NCBI RefSeq assembly: GCF_900108025.1
Contig: NZ_FNUS01000004.1
Location: 1-64,000, forward strand
DNA: 64,000 nucleotides
Origin: Halpernia humi
GTDB taxonomy: Bacteria; Bacteroidota; Bacteroidia; Flavobacteriales; Weeksellaceae
Direction of reading: 5' to 3'
Part shown: positions 1 through 7,987 of the stretch, piece after piece
Layout of the letters: each line of letters begins with the position of its first letter
How positions within the stretch are numbered: position 1 is the stretch's first letter
The notes under the pieces: generated by a model
The model's database searches: none
Told to the model about the DNA's origin: nothing
What the model saw: the letters and a program-made list of their open reading frames with translations, nothing else
Program-made: the position numbers and the translations under genes

Positions 1-86
1 AACTCACAATCTTTTTCTAAATAAATTTATTAAAAAATAAACCGCTATAACTCCTACGCTCCCTCTATTCTTTCGATTTGAGAGTG
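1..86 (-). other. Leader of a transcript leaving the window
   Basis: Nothing codes here. The stretch lies directly downstream, on the minus strand, of a good promoter (87-118) and is GC-richer near 50-85 than the flanking AT-rich DNA. It would be the 5' leader of a gene or RNA beyond the left edge. A promoter of this quality with a long leader would suit an rRNA operon, but the gene itself is not visible, so this is a guess. Confidence 0.3.
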
Positions 87-118
87 CAAAAGTAGAATCA
101 TTTTACCTTATCACCAAA
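87..118 (-). promoter_or_regulatory. Bacteroidota sigma-A promoter, leftward
   Basis: On the minus strand the -7 element TACTTTTG (87-94) fits the Bacteroidota consensus TAnnTTTG. A TTTG -33 element (115-118) lies 20 nt upstream. It points out of the window to the left. This is the best-formed promoter seen in the window. Confidence 0.6.
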
Positions 119-243
119 TTTATTACACCTTTATTTTACGAATTCTTCTTAATACTCTGAATTTCAATTCTAAAATTTTTTAGCAGAACTAAACATAAAC
201 TAAAAATCTCAAAGAAAGAACATTTACAAGATGCTATTTAATA

Positions 244-274
244 AAAAAAGCACTTCAAAATAAAGTGCTTTTAA
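244..274 (-). terminator. Rho-independent terminator
   Basis: An 8-bp stem (AAGCACTT at 248-255 pairing with AAGTGCTT at 263-270) is followed on the minus strand by a run of T. It sits about 30 nt after the stop of the secreted hypothetical gene and ends the thioesterase-rfbD-hypothetical operon. Confidence 0.7.
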
Positions 275-302
275 TATAATCTTTGCATAAATAAAATTTC
301 TT

Positions 303-980
303 TCAATCTAATTTAGTGTAAATAGTTGTTAAAAAATCGCCATAAGATTTTTCTAGTTTTAAAATATCTCCAGATTTAAAATTAATTCCGGCTGTTCCGT
401 ATGGATTAGCTTTAACTTTAAAAGAAGATATTAAAAAGAATTGCTTGCCTTCATACTTATCGCTTCGCACATTTACTGACGAGCCTAGAAACTTTTTTGT
501 AGAGATAAGGTAAGTTTCGCCAGGTTTTATCATTTTTAAAACATAAGAACGAGGTTGCAATTCAACATCATTTCCGTTAAACCTAATTTTTTGAGGCTTA
601 TTGGAGGATGAAACGATATAGATAAAGTTCGATTGTTTTGGAAAATCATCCTTTTTAACTTCGTATAAACTTAACAAATAGTGCGCAGGATCTAGTTTTT
701 TTGAGACACCATCAATAGTTGCGAAGGGTTTATATGCAAAAGCATTGGCCCCGACAGATTTGGCCTCTTTATAAATTAAATCAAAAACTGTGGTATCATC
801 AGCAGAAAACCCTTGAACATCAAGTTCTCCTAAATATTGTGATTTTACAGAATCTGGATTAATTTTATAAAAAAATTTATCGCTATTTGTACCCACCTTC
901 TCTACTTTATTTAAAGTTACATTTTGGCAAAATGCAAAATTTATTAAAAAAAGTGCAAAAATATTTTTGATATATTTCAT
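303..980 (-). CDS. Secreted hypothetical protein, 225 aa
   Basis: Not recognised as a named family. The first about 18 residues form a signal peptide ending near FAFC-Q, so the protein should reach the periplasm or outer membrane. The rest is soluble, with no further membrane segment and no lipobox or type IX sorting tail. The start codon overlaps the rfbD stop by one base (TAATG), so it is the third and last gene of the thioesterase-rfbD operon and is followed by a terminator. The translational coupling says it is expressed with rfbD but does not reveal a role. Confidence 0.75.
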   Translation of the reverse strand: MKYIKNIFALFLINFAFCQNVTLNKVEKVGTNSDKFFYKINPDSVKSQYLGELDVQGFSADDTTVFDLIYKEAKSVGANAFAYKPFATIDGVSKKLDPAHYLLSLYEVKKDDFPKQSNFIYIVSSSNKPQKIRFNGNDVELQPRSYVLKMIKPGETYLISTKKFLGSSVNVRSDKYEGKQFFLISSFKVKANPYGTAGINFKSGDILKLEKSYGDFLTTIYTKLD

Positions 981-1837
981 TATGATAAATAATTATTGAT
1001 ACATTCTTCCAAACTATTTTCCCAATGTTTTAATTCTATATCATAATCTTTTTCAATTTTATCTAAACACATTGTGCTTCGAGCAGGTCGCTTCGCGGGT
1101 GTAGGAAATTCGGACGTTGTAATTGGGTTTAATTTAATTTTACTTTTAGAGTATTCTGCAATTTTTTGTGCAAAATGAAACCAGGTTGTTTCTGGATAAT
1201 TTGAAAAATGCAAAATGCCAGGTTCTATATTTTCTGATAAAATAATTTTCATTATTGCTTGCGCCAAATCGTTTGCATTTGTGGGCTGGCCAAATTGGTC
1301 GTTTACGATACCCAATATTTCTTTCTGTGCAAATAGAGTAAGCATAGTTTTCACAAAATTTTTACTAAATTCTGAATAAAGCCAAGAAGTTCTAATGACC
1401 ACGGTTTTGGGATTTTCTTCTAATGCGAGAATTTCGCCTTCTCTTTTAGACTTCCCATAAACGCCTTGTGGGTTTGTAAAATCTTCTTCGTCATACGGAA
1501 GATTGGTTTCTCCATCAAACACGTAATCTGTAGAAATTTGAACTAACACGGCACCAATTTCTGAACAAGCTTTTGCGAGATTTGAAACGCCTTCAGCATT
1601 AATTCTAAAAGCAAGTTCGCTTTCTTTTTCTGCCAAATCAACTGCGGTGTATGCGGCGGCATTCACACAAAAATCTGGTTTAAAATCACTAAAATAATCT
1701 TGAACTTGTGTTGCATTTGTAATATCTAGCGTGTTGGAATCTGTAAAAGCAAATTCAAACTGCGAAAAATCTTTACTAATTTTTTTTAAGCATTGACCAA
1801 GCTGGCCACTTCCGCCAGTAACTAATATCTTTTTCAT
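980..1837 (-). CDS. rfbD: dTDP-4-dehydrorhamnose reductase
   Basis: Last step of dTDP-L-rhamnose synthesis: NADPH-dependent reduction of dTDP-4-keto-L-rhamnose in the cytoplasm, supplying rhamnose for surface polysaccharide. It is a 285-aa extended SDR: Rossmann motif GGSGQLG at residues 8-14, VNAAAYTAVD near 58-67, and the catalytic YxxxK as Y127-K131. The length is normal. The other rhamnose genes (rfbA, rfbB, rfbC) are not in the window, although an exopolysaccharide locus lies 6 kb away. The start overlaps the stop of the upstream thioesterase gene (ATGA). Confidence 0.93.
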   Translation of the reverse strand: MKKILVTGGSGQLGQCLKKISKDFSQFEFAFTDSNTLDITNATQVQDYFSDFKPDFCVNAAAYTAVDLAEKESELAFRINAEGVSNLAKACSEIGAVLVQISTDYVFDGETNLPYDEEDFTNPQGVYGKSKREGEILALEENPKTVVIRTSWLYSEFSKNFVKTMLTLFAQKEILGIVNDQFGQPTNANDLAQAIMKIILSENIEPGILHFSNYPETTWFHFAQKIAEYSKSKIKLNPITTSEFPTPAKRPARSTMCLDKIEKDYDIELKHWENSLEECINNYLS

Positions 1838-2316
1838 TTCTGTTTATTCATTTTACGAAAATATTTTACACGACTTCCAAAATCTGCGTCTTCTATATCT
1901 ACTTTAAATTTTAAAAATAATGCCTTAACGTCCTCTGGTTGTATTTCGGATTGGCGTGTTTTCATATTAAAATAGATTACTTGTACCCATAGAACGGCAT
2001 GTATGGTTTGCTCGTCTTCACTTTTCATCAAAATTTCTATAGTAGAAGTTCGGTCTGATATGAAAACTGTTTTGCTGCTTATCACTACTTTTTGGTTGTA
2101 ACGCACTTCTTTTAAATAAGCGATTTCATTTTGAATAGTAATCCACGTGCAGCCCGTTTTTTTCATCCAGGCTTCATAGGTGAAACCATAAAAATCTTCC
2201 ACATGGTCTTCTCGGGCGTTGAACATATATTCTAAATATTTCACATTATTTAGATGTCCGATTGGGTCGCAATCGCTAAAACGGATTTTGACACTGGTTG
2301 AAATTTCTTTTTCCAT
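1834..2316 (-). CDS. Acyl-CoA thioesterase, hotdog fold (4HBT type)
   Basis: Probable cytoplasmic thioesterase hydrolysing acyl-CoA or a similar thioester; the substrate is unknown. The 160-aa protein has the 4-hydroxybenzoyl-CoA thioesterase pattern near its N-terminus: RFSDCDPIGHLNNVKYLEYM, with the catalytic-type Asp in the DCDP loop. An ATG 14 codons upstream is in frame, but the start at 2316 fits better because a TACTTTTG promoter box ends only 5 nt before it, so the upstream ATG would lie upstream of the promoter. It is the first gene of the operon with rfbD. Confidence 0.8.
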   Translation of the reverse strand: MEKEISTSVKIRFSDCDPIGHLNNVKYLEYMFNAREDHVEDFYGFTYEAWMKKTGCTWITIQNEIAYLKEVRYNQKVVISSKTVFISDRTSTIEILMKSEDEQTIHAVLWVQVIYFNMKTRQSEIQPEDVKALFLKFKVDIEDADFGSRVKYFRKMNKQK

Positions 2317-2321
2317 TGATA

Positions 2322-2329
2322 CAAAAGTA
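2322..2329 (-). promoter_or_regulatory. TAnnTTTG box, possible leaderless start
   Basis: TACTTTTG on the minus strand ends 5 nt before the thioesterase ATG. With normal spacing to the transcription start, the mRNA would begin at or next to the start codon. No clear -33 TTG is visible. Confidence 0.45.
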
Positions 2330-2342
2330 CGATTCATTGAAT

Positions 2343-2374
2343 AAAAAAACCACCTCAAAAAGAAGTGGTTTTAT
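2343..2374 (-). terminator. Rho-independent terminator of the bamA-ompH operon
   Basis: The stem AACCACcTC / GAaGTGGTT has one mismatch and is followed on the minus strand by seven T. It lies 18 nt after the stop of the last ompH gene and directly before the promoter of the next operon. Confidence 0.65.
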
Positions 2375-2391
2375 AAATTAAAATCTAAATA

Positions 2392-2889
2392 TTAAAGACC
2401 TAATTCTTTTTTGACAAGTGCAGTTGCATCAGGACCAGCTTTGTAGATTAAACTTGGGCTGTTTGCATCAAAAATAAAATCCCAACCGTTTGCTTTTGCT
2501 ACTTTATCTACCGCTGCATTAAATTTAGCTTCAATTGGGGCATAAGTGGCGTCTGTTTTATCTGCAACATCTTTTTGCACAGCTGCTGCTTTCGTTTGCA
2601 ACTCCGATTGCATTTTCTGCAATTCTGCTTCCCTTTTTTTGTTTACTTCAGCGGTTTGCGTTGGCGCTTCTTCTTGATATTTTTGTGCAATTGCTTGATA
2701 AGGTTGTGCTTCCTTTTGCATTTCTGCTTGTTTCGCTTTGGAATAAGCATCTAATTGCTCATCTGCTTTTTTCTTTTCTGGCATTAAACTCAAAACACCT
2801 GCTACATCCATAGATGCTACTTTTTGAGCTTTCATCCCTACGCTAAAAAGCATCACTACGGCTGCAAATAATACACTTAATTTTTTCAT
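2392..2889 (-). CDS. OmpH/Skp-family periplasmic chaperone (second copy)
   Basis: Periplasmic holdase that keeps unfolded outer-membrane proteins soluble on the way to the BAM complex. The 165-aa protein has a signal peptide (cleavage near GMKA-Q), a short N-terminal strand segment (KVASMDVAGVLS), then a long charged helical region rich in K, E, Q and A (about residues 40-120) matching the Skp tentacles, and a C-terminal strand motif (WDFIFDA). It is the last gene of porG-uppS-bamA-ompH-ompH and is followed by a terminator. Tandem ompH genes behind bamA are usual in Flavobacteriia. Confidence 0.88.
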   Translation of the reverse strand: MKKLSVLFAAVVMLFSVGMKAQKVASMDVAGVLSLMPEKKKADEQLDAYSKAKQAEMQKEAQPYQAIAQKYQEEAPTQTAEVNKKREAELQKMQSELQTKAAAVQKDVADKTDATYAPIEAKFNAAVDKVAKANGWDFIFDANSPSLIYKAGPDATALVKKELGL

Positions 2890-2931
2890 AACTTACTATA
2901 CTAATTTTAAAATTGTTTATTGATTGATTTT

Positions 2932-3552
2932 TTATCTGTTTTGTGAATCCATGCTTTTGGCTCGTGAAGAATTCATTTTTTTAATGCTTCCTATTTTTCC
3001 GTTTTTTTGGGGAGTGTTATTACTTCCATTTGTTTTTGGCTGATTTTTAAGTAGCAAATCTAAAACTTTATCTGTATAATCGTATCTTTTTTCTAAAAAA
3101 ATTACACTAATGTTATTGCTTTTATCAAGAACTATACCTAAACTGTTTTTTTCTGCCATAGTTTTGATGGCATTCCAGATCTGATCTTGAAAAGGCTTGG
3201 TAAGGCTTGATCTATAGTTATTGATTTCGCCATTGGAGCCAAAGCGGCTATTGATTAAGGTTTTGATTTTTTTATCTAAATCGTCTATTTCCTTTTGTCT
3301 TTCTTTCAACTGATCTCCTACTAGAAGTACTTTTTCATTTTCAAACGCTGCTTTCTTTTTATCAAAATCACTTTGCATGGTTTGTATTTCACTTTGCCAA
3401 GTAGAAATCTGCGCATTCAGACGGCTTTCTGCCTCTTTATATTGGGGCATTTTTTCTAAAATATAGTTGGTGTCTACAACGCCAATTTTTTGAGCATTGG
3501 CAAAACCGCTAATCATTATAAAAAAGATGCCGAAAATTTTTAAATGCTTCAT
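2932..3552 (-). CDS. OmpH/Skp-family periplasmic chaperone (first copy)
   Basis: Same role as its downstream paralogue. The 206-aa protein starts MKHLKIFG and has a signal peptide ending near GFANA-Q, then KIGVVDTNYILEKMP typical of OmpH, a coiled-coil-like helical stretch (about 45-100) and a Ser/Asn-rich tail of about 35 residues that the other copy lacks. An in-frame ATG 19 codons upstream would overlap bamA and precede the signal peptide, so the start at 3552 is preferred. It sits 20 bp behind bamA. Confidence 0.87.
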   Translation of the reverse strand: MKHLKIFGIFFIMISGFANAQKIGVVDTNYILEKMPQYKEAESRLNAQISTWQSEIQTMQSDFDKKKAAFENEKVLLVGDQLKERQKEIDDLDKKIKTLINSRFGSNGEINNYRSSLTKPFQDQIWNAIKTMAEKNSLGIVLDKSNNISVIFLEKRYDYTDKVLDLLLKNQPKTNGSNNTPQKNGKIGSIKKMNSSRAKSMDSQNR

Positions 3553-3572
3553 GATTAATTTAATTAAAAAAA

Positions 3573-6125
3573 TTACAAACTTTGATTCAATAAGAAATGG
3601 GTTTTCCAACCTGCTGGATCGGTGTTGCCAATAGATTTATCAAAACCATACGCAAAATCAAATCCTATTAAGCCAAAAGCACCCATATAAACTCTGATGC
3701 CTACACCTGCAGATCTTTTTAATTGAAACGGATTATAGGTACCAAAACTATTCCACGCGTTTCCTGCTTCTAAGAAAGTTAAGGCATAAATTTTTGCAGT
3801 TTGATTCATTGAAATCGGATATCTTAGTTCTAAATTGAATCTATTATAAATTGTAGCGCCTCCGTATGGTGTGATATCATTCGTTTGGCCACCAGTTGAA
3901 GAGGCGTTTTCATAACCTCGTAATGGTATTAATTCTCGACCGTCAAAATTTCCACCTATTTGATTAACTCCACCTACATAAAATCTTTCAAAAGGCGGCG
4001 CGCCTAATTGTCTATTGTAACCATCTAAAAAGCCCATTTCTGCGGAACTTCTTAAAACTAATTTACCAATTAATGTGTTGTAAATATCTGCTTTTAATTT
4101 TACTTTATAAAATTCTAACAATCTGTATTTCTGACTTGGTGTTTCTGTAGAATAGTCTTTTTTATTAAATAGTGAATAGGGCGGCGTAAACTTCACAGAT
4201 GCTTCTACATTGGAACCTTGCGTAGGGAATATTGGATCTACACCCGCAGAATTTCTACTTAAAGCAAGGTTGAAACTAAAGTTATTGGCCGAGCCAAATT
4301 CTTCTGTACTAGTACCAAACTGAAATGGATAATTACTAAAAGTATAATTTTGATACTGAATACCTGTGTAGAGCGAAAAATAATCGTCTGGCCAAGAGAG
4401 TAATCTATTCAAGCCAAGACTTGCAGAAAATATATTTAATTTTTGGTCTGAAACAATACCCGTTGTTGCATTTGCAACTGCACCATAATTCACCAAAGAT
4501 TGATTGATACTGACAGAGAGTGCAGTTGGTTTAGTACCAAATAGCCAAGGTTCTGTGAAAGAGAATCCAAAATTTTTAAAATATTGCCCTGCCTGCGCGG
4601 TTAAAGATAAAGTTTGACCGTCTCCTTGTGGAATAGGTTTAAAATTTTTAAACTTTAAAAAATTCTTCAATGAGAAATTATTAAAAGTTAGACCAAGCGT
4701 TCCGATGAATGACCCACCGCCATAACCTGCTTGCAGCTGAACTTGGGAGGATCCTTTTTCCACCAAGGTCCAATGTAAATCAACCGTATTATCTTCTGGA
4801 TGCGGCTGTATGTTTTGGCCAATCTGCTGAGGATCAAAGAAACTCATTGAAGCCAAATCAAAATACGTTCTCTTTATGTCTGATTTATTAAATAAATTGC
4901 CTGGTTTTGTACGAAGTGAACGCAAAATCACATGATCATGTGTGGTGGTATTCCCAGACCAAGTAACGCGATTCCAAGTGGCCTTTTCGCCTTCATTAAT
5001 TCTAATTTCTAAATTTATAGAATCTCCTTTCACTGCTTTTTCTATTGGTGTAACGTTGGAGAAAAGAAAACCATTATTCATATATACCGATTTGATATCA
5101 GAATCATCTTCTTTACCGCCATCTAAGCCTACTTTTTTGTTAAAACCAACGGCGTCATAAATATCACCTTTTTTATAGCCCAACACTTTTTGAAGAAAAT
5201 CTGTAGAAAAAGTAGTATTTCCTAAAAATGTGATGTCTCCGATGTAGTATTTTTTACCTTCATTTAGTTTCACATCTATCATATAATTATTCCGTTTGTT
5301 TCTGTAAACAGAATCCGAAATAATTTTTGCATCTCTAAAGCCAAGAGAATTGTAATAACTTATAAGATTTTCCTTATCATCTTCGTATTTACTGGCAATA
5401 AATTTTGATGGTTTTAGAATTCCGCTGATGCTTATTCTTCTTTGTTTGGTGTCTTTGAAAGCCTTTTTGCGCAATTTCCTATCAGAAACCACCTTATTTC
5501 CTTCAAATTCAATATGATCTATTTTTATTCTTTTGCCTCGGTCAACTTCAATCGTCCAATCTACTAAATTGGGGTCTTTTGCATTTACTTTATCTTCGAT
5601 GGTTATATCTGCATCGGCATAACCTTTTTTAATATAATCTTTTGGGATATTTGTTTTAAGCGTTGATATTAGATTTTGAGTAATTTTTGTGCCTGGCTTG
5701 AGACCGTTGTCTTTGGCGAGTTTTTCACTTTTAGATTTACCAACGCCTTTACCAGTGAATTTTACTGTTCCTAATTCTTTTAAATCTTGAAGGTTAAATC
5801 TTAACACCACACTTTCGCCTTCTACGCTTTCTACATAGACTTCTACTTCTGAAAAATTGTCTGTTTCCCAAAGTTTTTTAATAGCATTACTAATTTTCAT
5901 GCCGGGTATTTCTACGCTTTCGCCTTTGCTTAAGCCTGTAAACCGAAGAATTTGGTCTGCAGAGTATTTTTTCACACCATCTACAATGATGTTTTTTAGC
6001 ACGTAGGTTCCGGCAGGTTTTTCAGTTTGTTCGGTAGTGTTTCCAGAGGTTTCTGGCGGCGTAACTTGGCCGTAGAAATTCGCCGAAACGACAAACATGA
6101 TGATGGGTAAGAATTTAAACTTCAT
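3573..6125 (-). CDS. bamA: Outer-membrane assembly factor BamA
   Basis: Core of the BAM machine that inserts beta-barrel proteins into the outer membrane. The 850-aa protein has a signal peptide (about 1-19, ending FYG-Q), several POTRA repeats over about residues 40-430 (for example KIDHIEFEGN and YYIGDITFLGN starts) and a C-terminal Omp85 barrel over about 450-850, including a VRGF-like conserved element (LIPLRGYEN) and an FxFG-like end (IGFDFAYGFD). Position between uppS and two ompH genes is the conserved Bacteroidota arrangement. Confidence 0.95.
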   Translation of the reverse strand: MKFKFLPIIMFVVSANFYGQVTPPETSGNTTEQTEKPAGTYVLKNIIVDGVKKYSADQILRFTGLSKGESVEIPGMKISNAIKKLWETDNFSEVEVYVESVEGESVVLRFNLQDLKELGTVKFTGKGVGKSKSEKLAKDNGLKPGTKITQNLISTLKTNIPKDYIKKGYADADITIEDKVNAKDPNLVDWTIEVDRGKRIKIDHIEFEGNKVVSDRKLRKKAFKDTKQRRISISGILKPSKFIASKYEDDKENLISYYNSLGFRDAKIISDSVYRNKRNNYMIDVKLNEGKKYYIGDITFLGNTTFSTDFLQKVLGYKKGDIYDAVGFNKKVGLDGGKEDDSDIKSVYMNNGFLFSNVTPIEKAVKGDSINLEIRINEGEKATWNRVTWSGNTTTHDHVILRSLRTKPGNLFNKSDIKRTYFDLASMSFFDPQQIGQNIQPHPEDNTVDLHWTLVEKGSSQVQLQAGYGGGSFIGTLGLTFNNFSLKNFLKFKNFKPIPQGDGQTLSLTAQAGQYFKNFGFSFTEPWLFGTKPTALSVSINQSLVNYGAVANATTGIVSDQKLNIFSASLGLNRLLSWPDDYFSLYTGIQYQNYTFSNYPFQFGTSTEEFGSANNFSFNLALSRNSAGVDPIFPTQGSNVEASVKFTPPYSLFNKKDYSTETPSQKYRLLEFYKVKLKADIYNTLIGKLVLRSSAEMGFLDGYNRQLGAPPFERFYVGGVNQIGGNFDGRELIPLRGYENASSTGGQTNDITPYGGATIYNRFNLELRYPISMNQTAKIYALTFLEAGNAWNSFGTYNPFQLKRSAGVGIRVYMGAFGLIGFDFAYGFDKSIGNTDPAGWKTHFLLNQSL

Positions 6126-6146
6126 TATATATCCTAAATCTTTTAT

Positions 6147-6896
6147 TTAATTAATGCGCAGTTGCTCGCTAGTTTTGCCGTATCTCCTTTCTTTTATCTG
6201 ATAGTCTAATATGCATTGAAAAAAATGCTCTTTTGTGAAATCTGGCCAGAGAACGTCTAAGAACTGTAATTCTGCGTAGGCAATTTGCCACAGTAAAAAA
6301 TTACTAATTCTCACTTCTCCGCTGGTTCGAATTAACAAATCTACTGGTGGGAAATTCTTGGTATAAAGATGATTTTCAAAGCACTTTTCTGTAATATCTT
6401 CAACTTCTAATTTACCATCTTTTACTTTTTGGCTGATTTCTTTTACGGCTTTCAACATTTCCTTTTGTGAGCCATAACTTAAGGCTAATATTAAATTACC
6501 TTTTTTATTGTCTTTGGTGATTTCTGCTAAACTATAAAGTTGATCTCTCACTAAATCTGGCAAAAGATCAACGTCACCAATGACGTGCATCCGAAGGCCT
6601 TTATTATGAATTTCTTCTGCTTCTAAAAGTAATGTTTCAGAAAGCAAATTCATGAGGGTATTGACTTCTTTGTCTGGCCTATTCCAGTTTTCAGAAGAAA
6701 AAGTATATAAAGTAAGGTATGGAATATTGATTTCGTTACAAGCATTTATAGCATTTCTAACTGCATCTATGGCATTTTTATGTCCAAATGTGCGTTCTTC
6801 GCCACGACTTTTTGCCCAGCGTCCGTTGCCGTCCATAATAATGGCAACATGCTGCGGAATATTTTCTAGGTTTATTTGGTCTTTTGCCAAGGTCAT
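6147..6896 (-). CDS. uppS: Isoprenyl transferase (undecaprenyl diphosphate synthase)
   Basis: Cis-prenyltransferase extending farnesyl diphosphate with isopentenyl diphosphate to the C55 lipid carrier used for peptidoglycan, O-antigen and exopolysaccharide. The 249-aa product has IIMDGNGRWA (catalytic Asp) near residues 19-28, FSSENWNRP near 67 and DLLIRTSGEVRISNFLLWQ near 190. Start at 6896 is chosen because the upstream in-frame ATG lies inside porG and adds 21 unrelated residues; the stop of porG is 4 nt upstream. The genes that use its product include the exopolysaccharide locus next door. Confidence 0.95.
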   Translation of the reverse strand: MTLAKDQINLENIPQHVAIIMDGNGRWAKSRGEERTFGHKNAIDAVRNAINACNEINIPYLTLYTFSSENWNRPDKEVNTLMNLLSETLLLEAEEIHNKGLRMHVIGDVDLLPDLVRDQLYSLAEITKDNKKGNLILALSYGSQKEMLKAVKEISQKVKDGKLEVEDITEKCFENHLYTKNFPPVDLLIRTSGEVRISNFLLWQIAYAELQFLDVLWPDFTKEHFFQCILDYQIKERRYGKTSEQLRIN

Positions 6897-6900
6897 ACTT

Positions 6901-7791
6901 TTACTGTTCACAATAACATGGTGGTCTTCCAAAAGAATAAGTAATGCCAATAGTGACACTATTTACCCAATCTTTAGAGTTAATATTTCCTACTTGTCTG
7001 CTTTTTATAAAATCTGCCTCTCTTTGCTGCGCTACTGTAAGATATGGATCCGTTTGCAATAGAGATTTTTTGCCTGTATCATCTAAAATATCTTTATTGT
7101 AAGATACCTTCACATCTTTGTTATCTATTACGCTATAATCTATTGAATCAGAGAAAGTTGGCCGAAACATAAATTCGCCAAAAAGCGCCCAGTTATAATT
7201 AAATTTATATTTTAAACCAACACCGAAAGGAATAGACATTGTTGCTTTCTGGCCTTGTGTGTAAGTTGTTTTAGTTAAGAAATCTGTGCTAGATGTGGGA
7301 GCGATTGCATTTCCTGAAGCATCTCTATTAAAATCATTTTCAATTTTTGCTTGTGCCACGTAAGTAATCATTCCGCCCAGTCCTCCGAAAATATAAGGAC
7401 TTAGCAGGCTTTTCTGCTCATCATTAACAGGTAAAAAATTATATTCATACAGCACATCAAGTTCATAAATAGAATTTGTACCGTGTAGTTTTCGGTATCG
7501 CCTATAGTTTTCTTTTGCCACACGGTCATCAAACTGAATATGGCTGTAACCCAGGTTAAATCTTACAGTTTGGTATGGATTAAAATTCATTCTGTATAAG
7601 ATACCGGCATACATTGGAATACCGTAAGTGGATAAACTTCCACCAATCGGCCTTTGCAAAATGTAAGAAGTGTTCCCAATATCGCCCACGAGATTACTAG
7701 CGCCTAACTGCACACCAATTTCATGGCGTTGCGCTTGGCAAAACGTAAGCATGAATATTGCTGAAAAAATGTATATAAATTTTAAATTCAT
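6901..7791 (-). CDS. porG: PorG-like / DUF6089 outer-membrane protein of the type IX system
   Basis: 296 aa with a signal peptide (about 1-20, ending CQA-Q) and alternating hydrophobic beta-strands of a small outer-membrane barrel. The N-terminal HEIGVQLGASNLVGDIGNT is the signature I associate with PorG/DUF6089 proteins. In Porphyromonas PorG belongs to the type IX secretion apparatus and contacts the PorK/N ring; here the role is inferred. It is longer than the about 230 residues usual for PorG, with extra loops near residues 140-180. First gene of the uppS-bamA-ompH operon, preceded by a TATATTTG box. Confidence 0.75.
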   Translation of the reverse strand: MNLKFIYIFSAIFMLTFCQAQRHEIGVQLGASNLVGDIGNTSYILQRPIGGSLSTYGIPMYAGILYRMNFNPYQTVRFNLGYSHIQFDDRVAKENYRRYRKLHGTNSIYELDVLYEYNFLPVNDEQKSLLSPYIFGGLGGMITYVAQAKIENDFNRDASGNAIAPTSSTDFLTKTTYTQGQKATMSIPFGVGLKYKFNYNWALFGEFMFRPTFSDSIDYSVIDNKDVKVSYNKDILDDTGKKSLLQTDPYLTVAQQREADFIKSRQVGNINSKDWVNSVTIGITYSFGRPPCYCEQ

Positions 7792-7834
7792 TAAATAAAA
7801 TGGAGTTTCTCTGCTCCTTTAAAATTAATTTTTG

Positions 7835-7842
7835 CAAATATA
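7835..7842 (-). promoter_or_regulatory. TAnnTTTG box upstream of porG
   Basis: TATATTTG on the minus strand lies about 44 nt upstream of the porG ATG and would drive the porG-uppS-bamA-ompH operon. No convincing -33 element is present. The leader contains a small hairpin (GGAG/CTCC). Confidence 0.45.
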
Positions 7843-7987
7843 AAACAAATTTGTTTTAAGGGGCTTCTTAATGTTTCGTTAAAAAAGCCCAAATAAGCAT
7901 AAAATATTGGTAATAAAACGCAGATTGGGATTAAATATTTTTAGAAAATTAAAAAGAAAGTGTTAAGTGTCTTTTAAAAATTAAAAA

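Noticed and set aside
1-86. 5' end of a 16S rRNA gene at the window edge
   Set aside because: A strong leftward promoter is there, but none of the conserved 16S start sequence is visible within the window.
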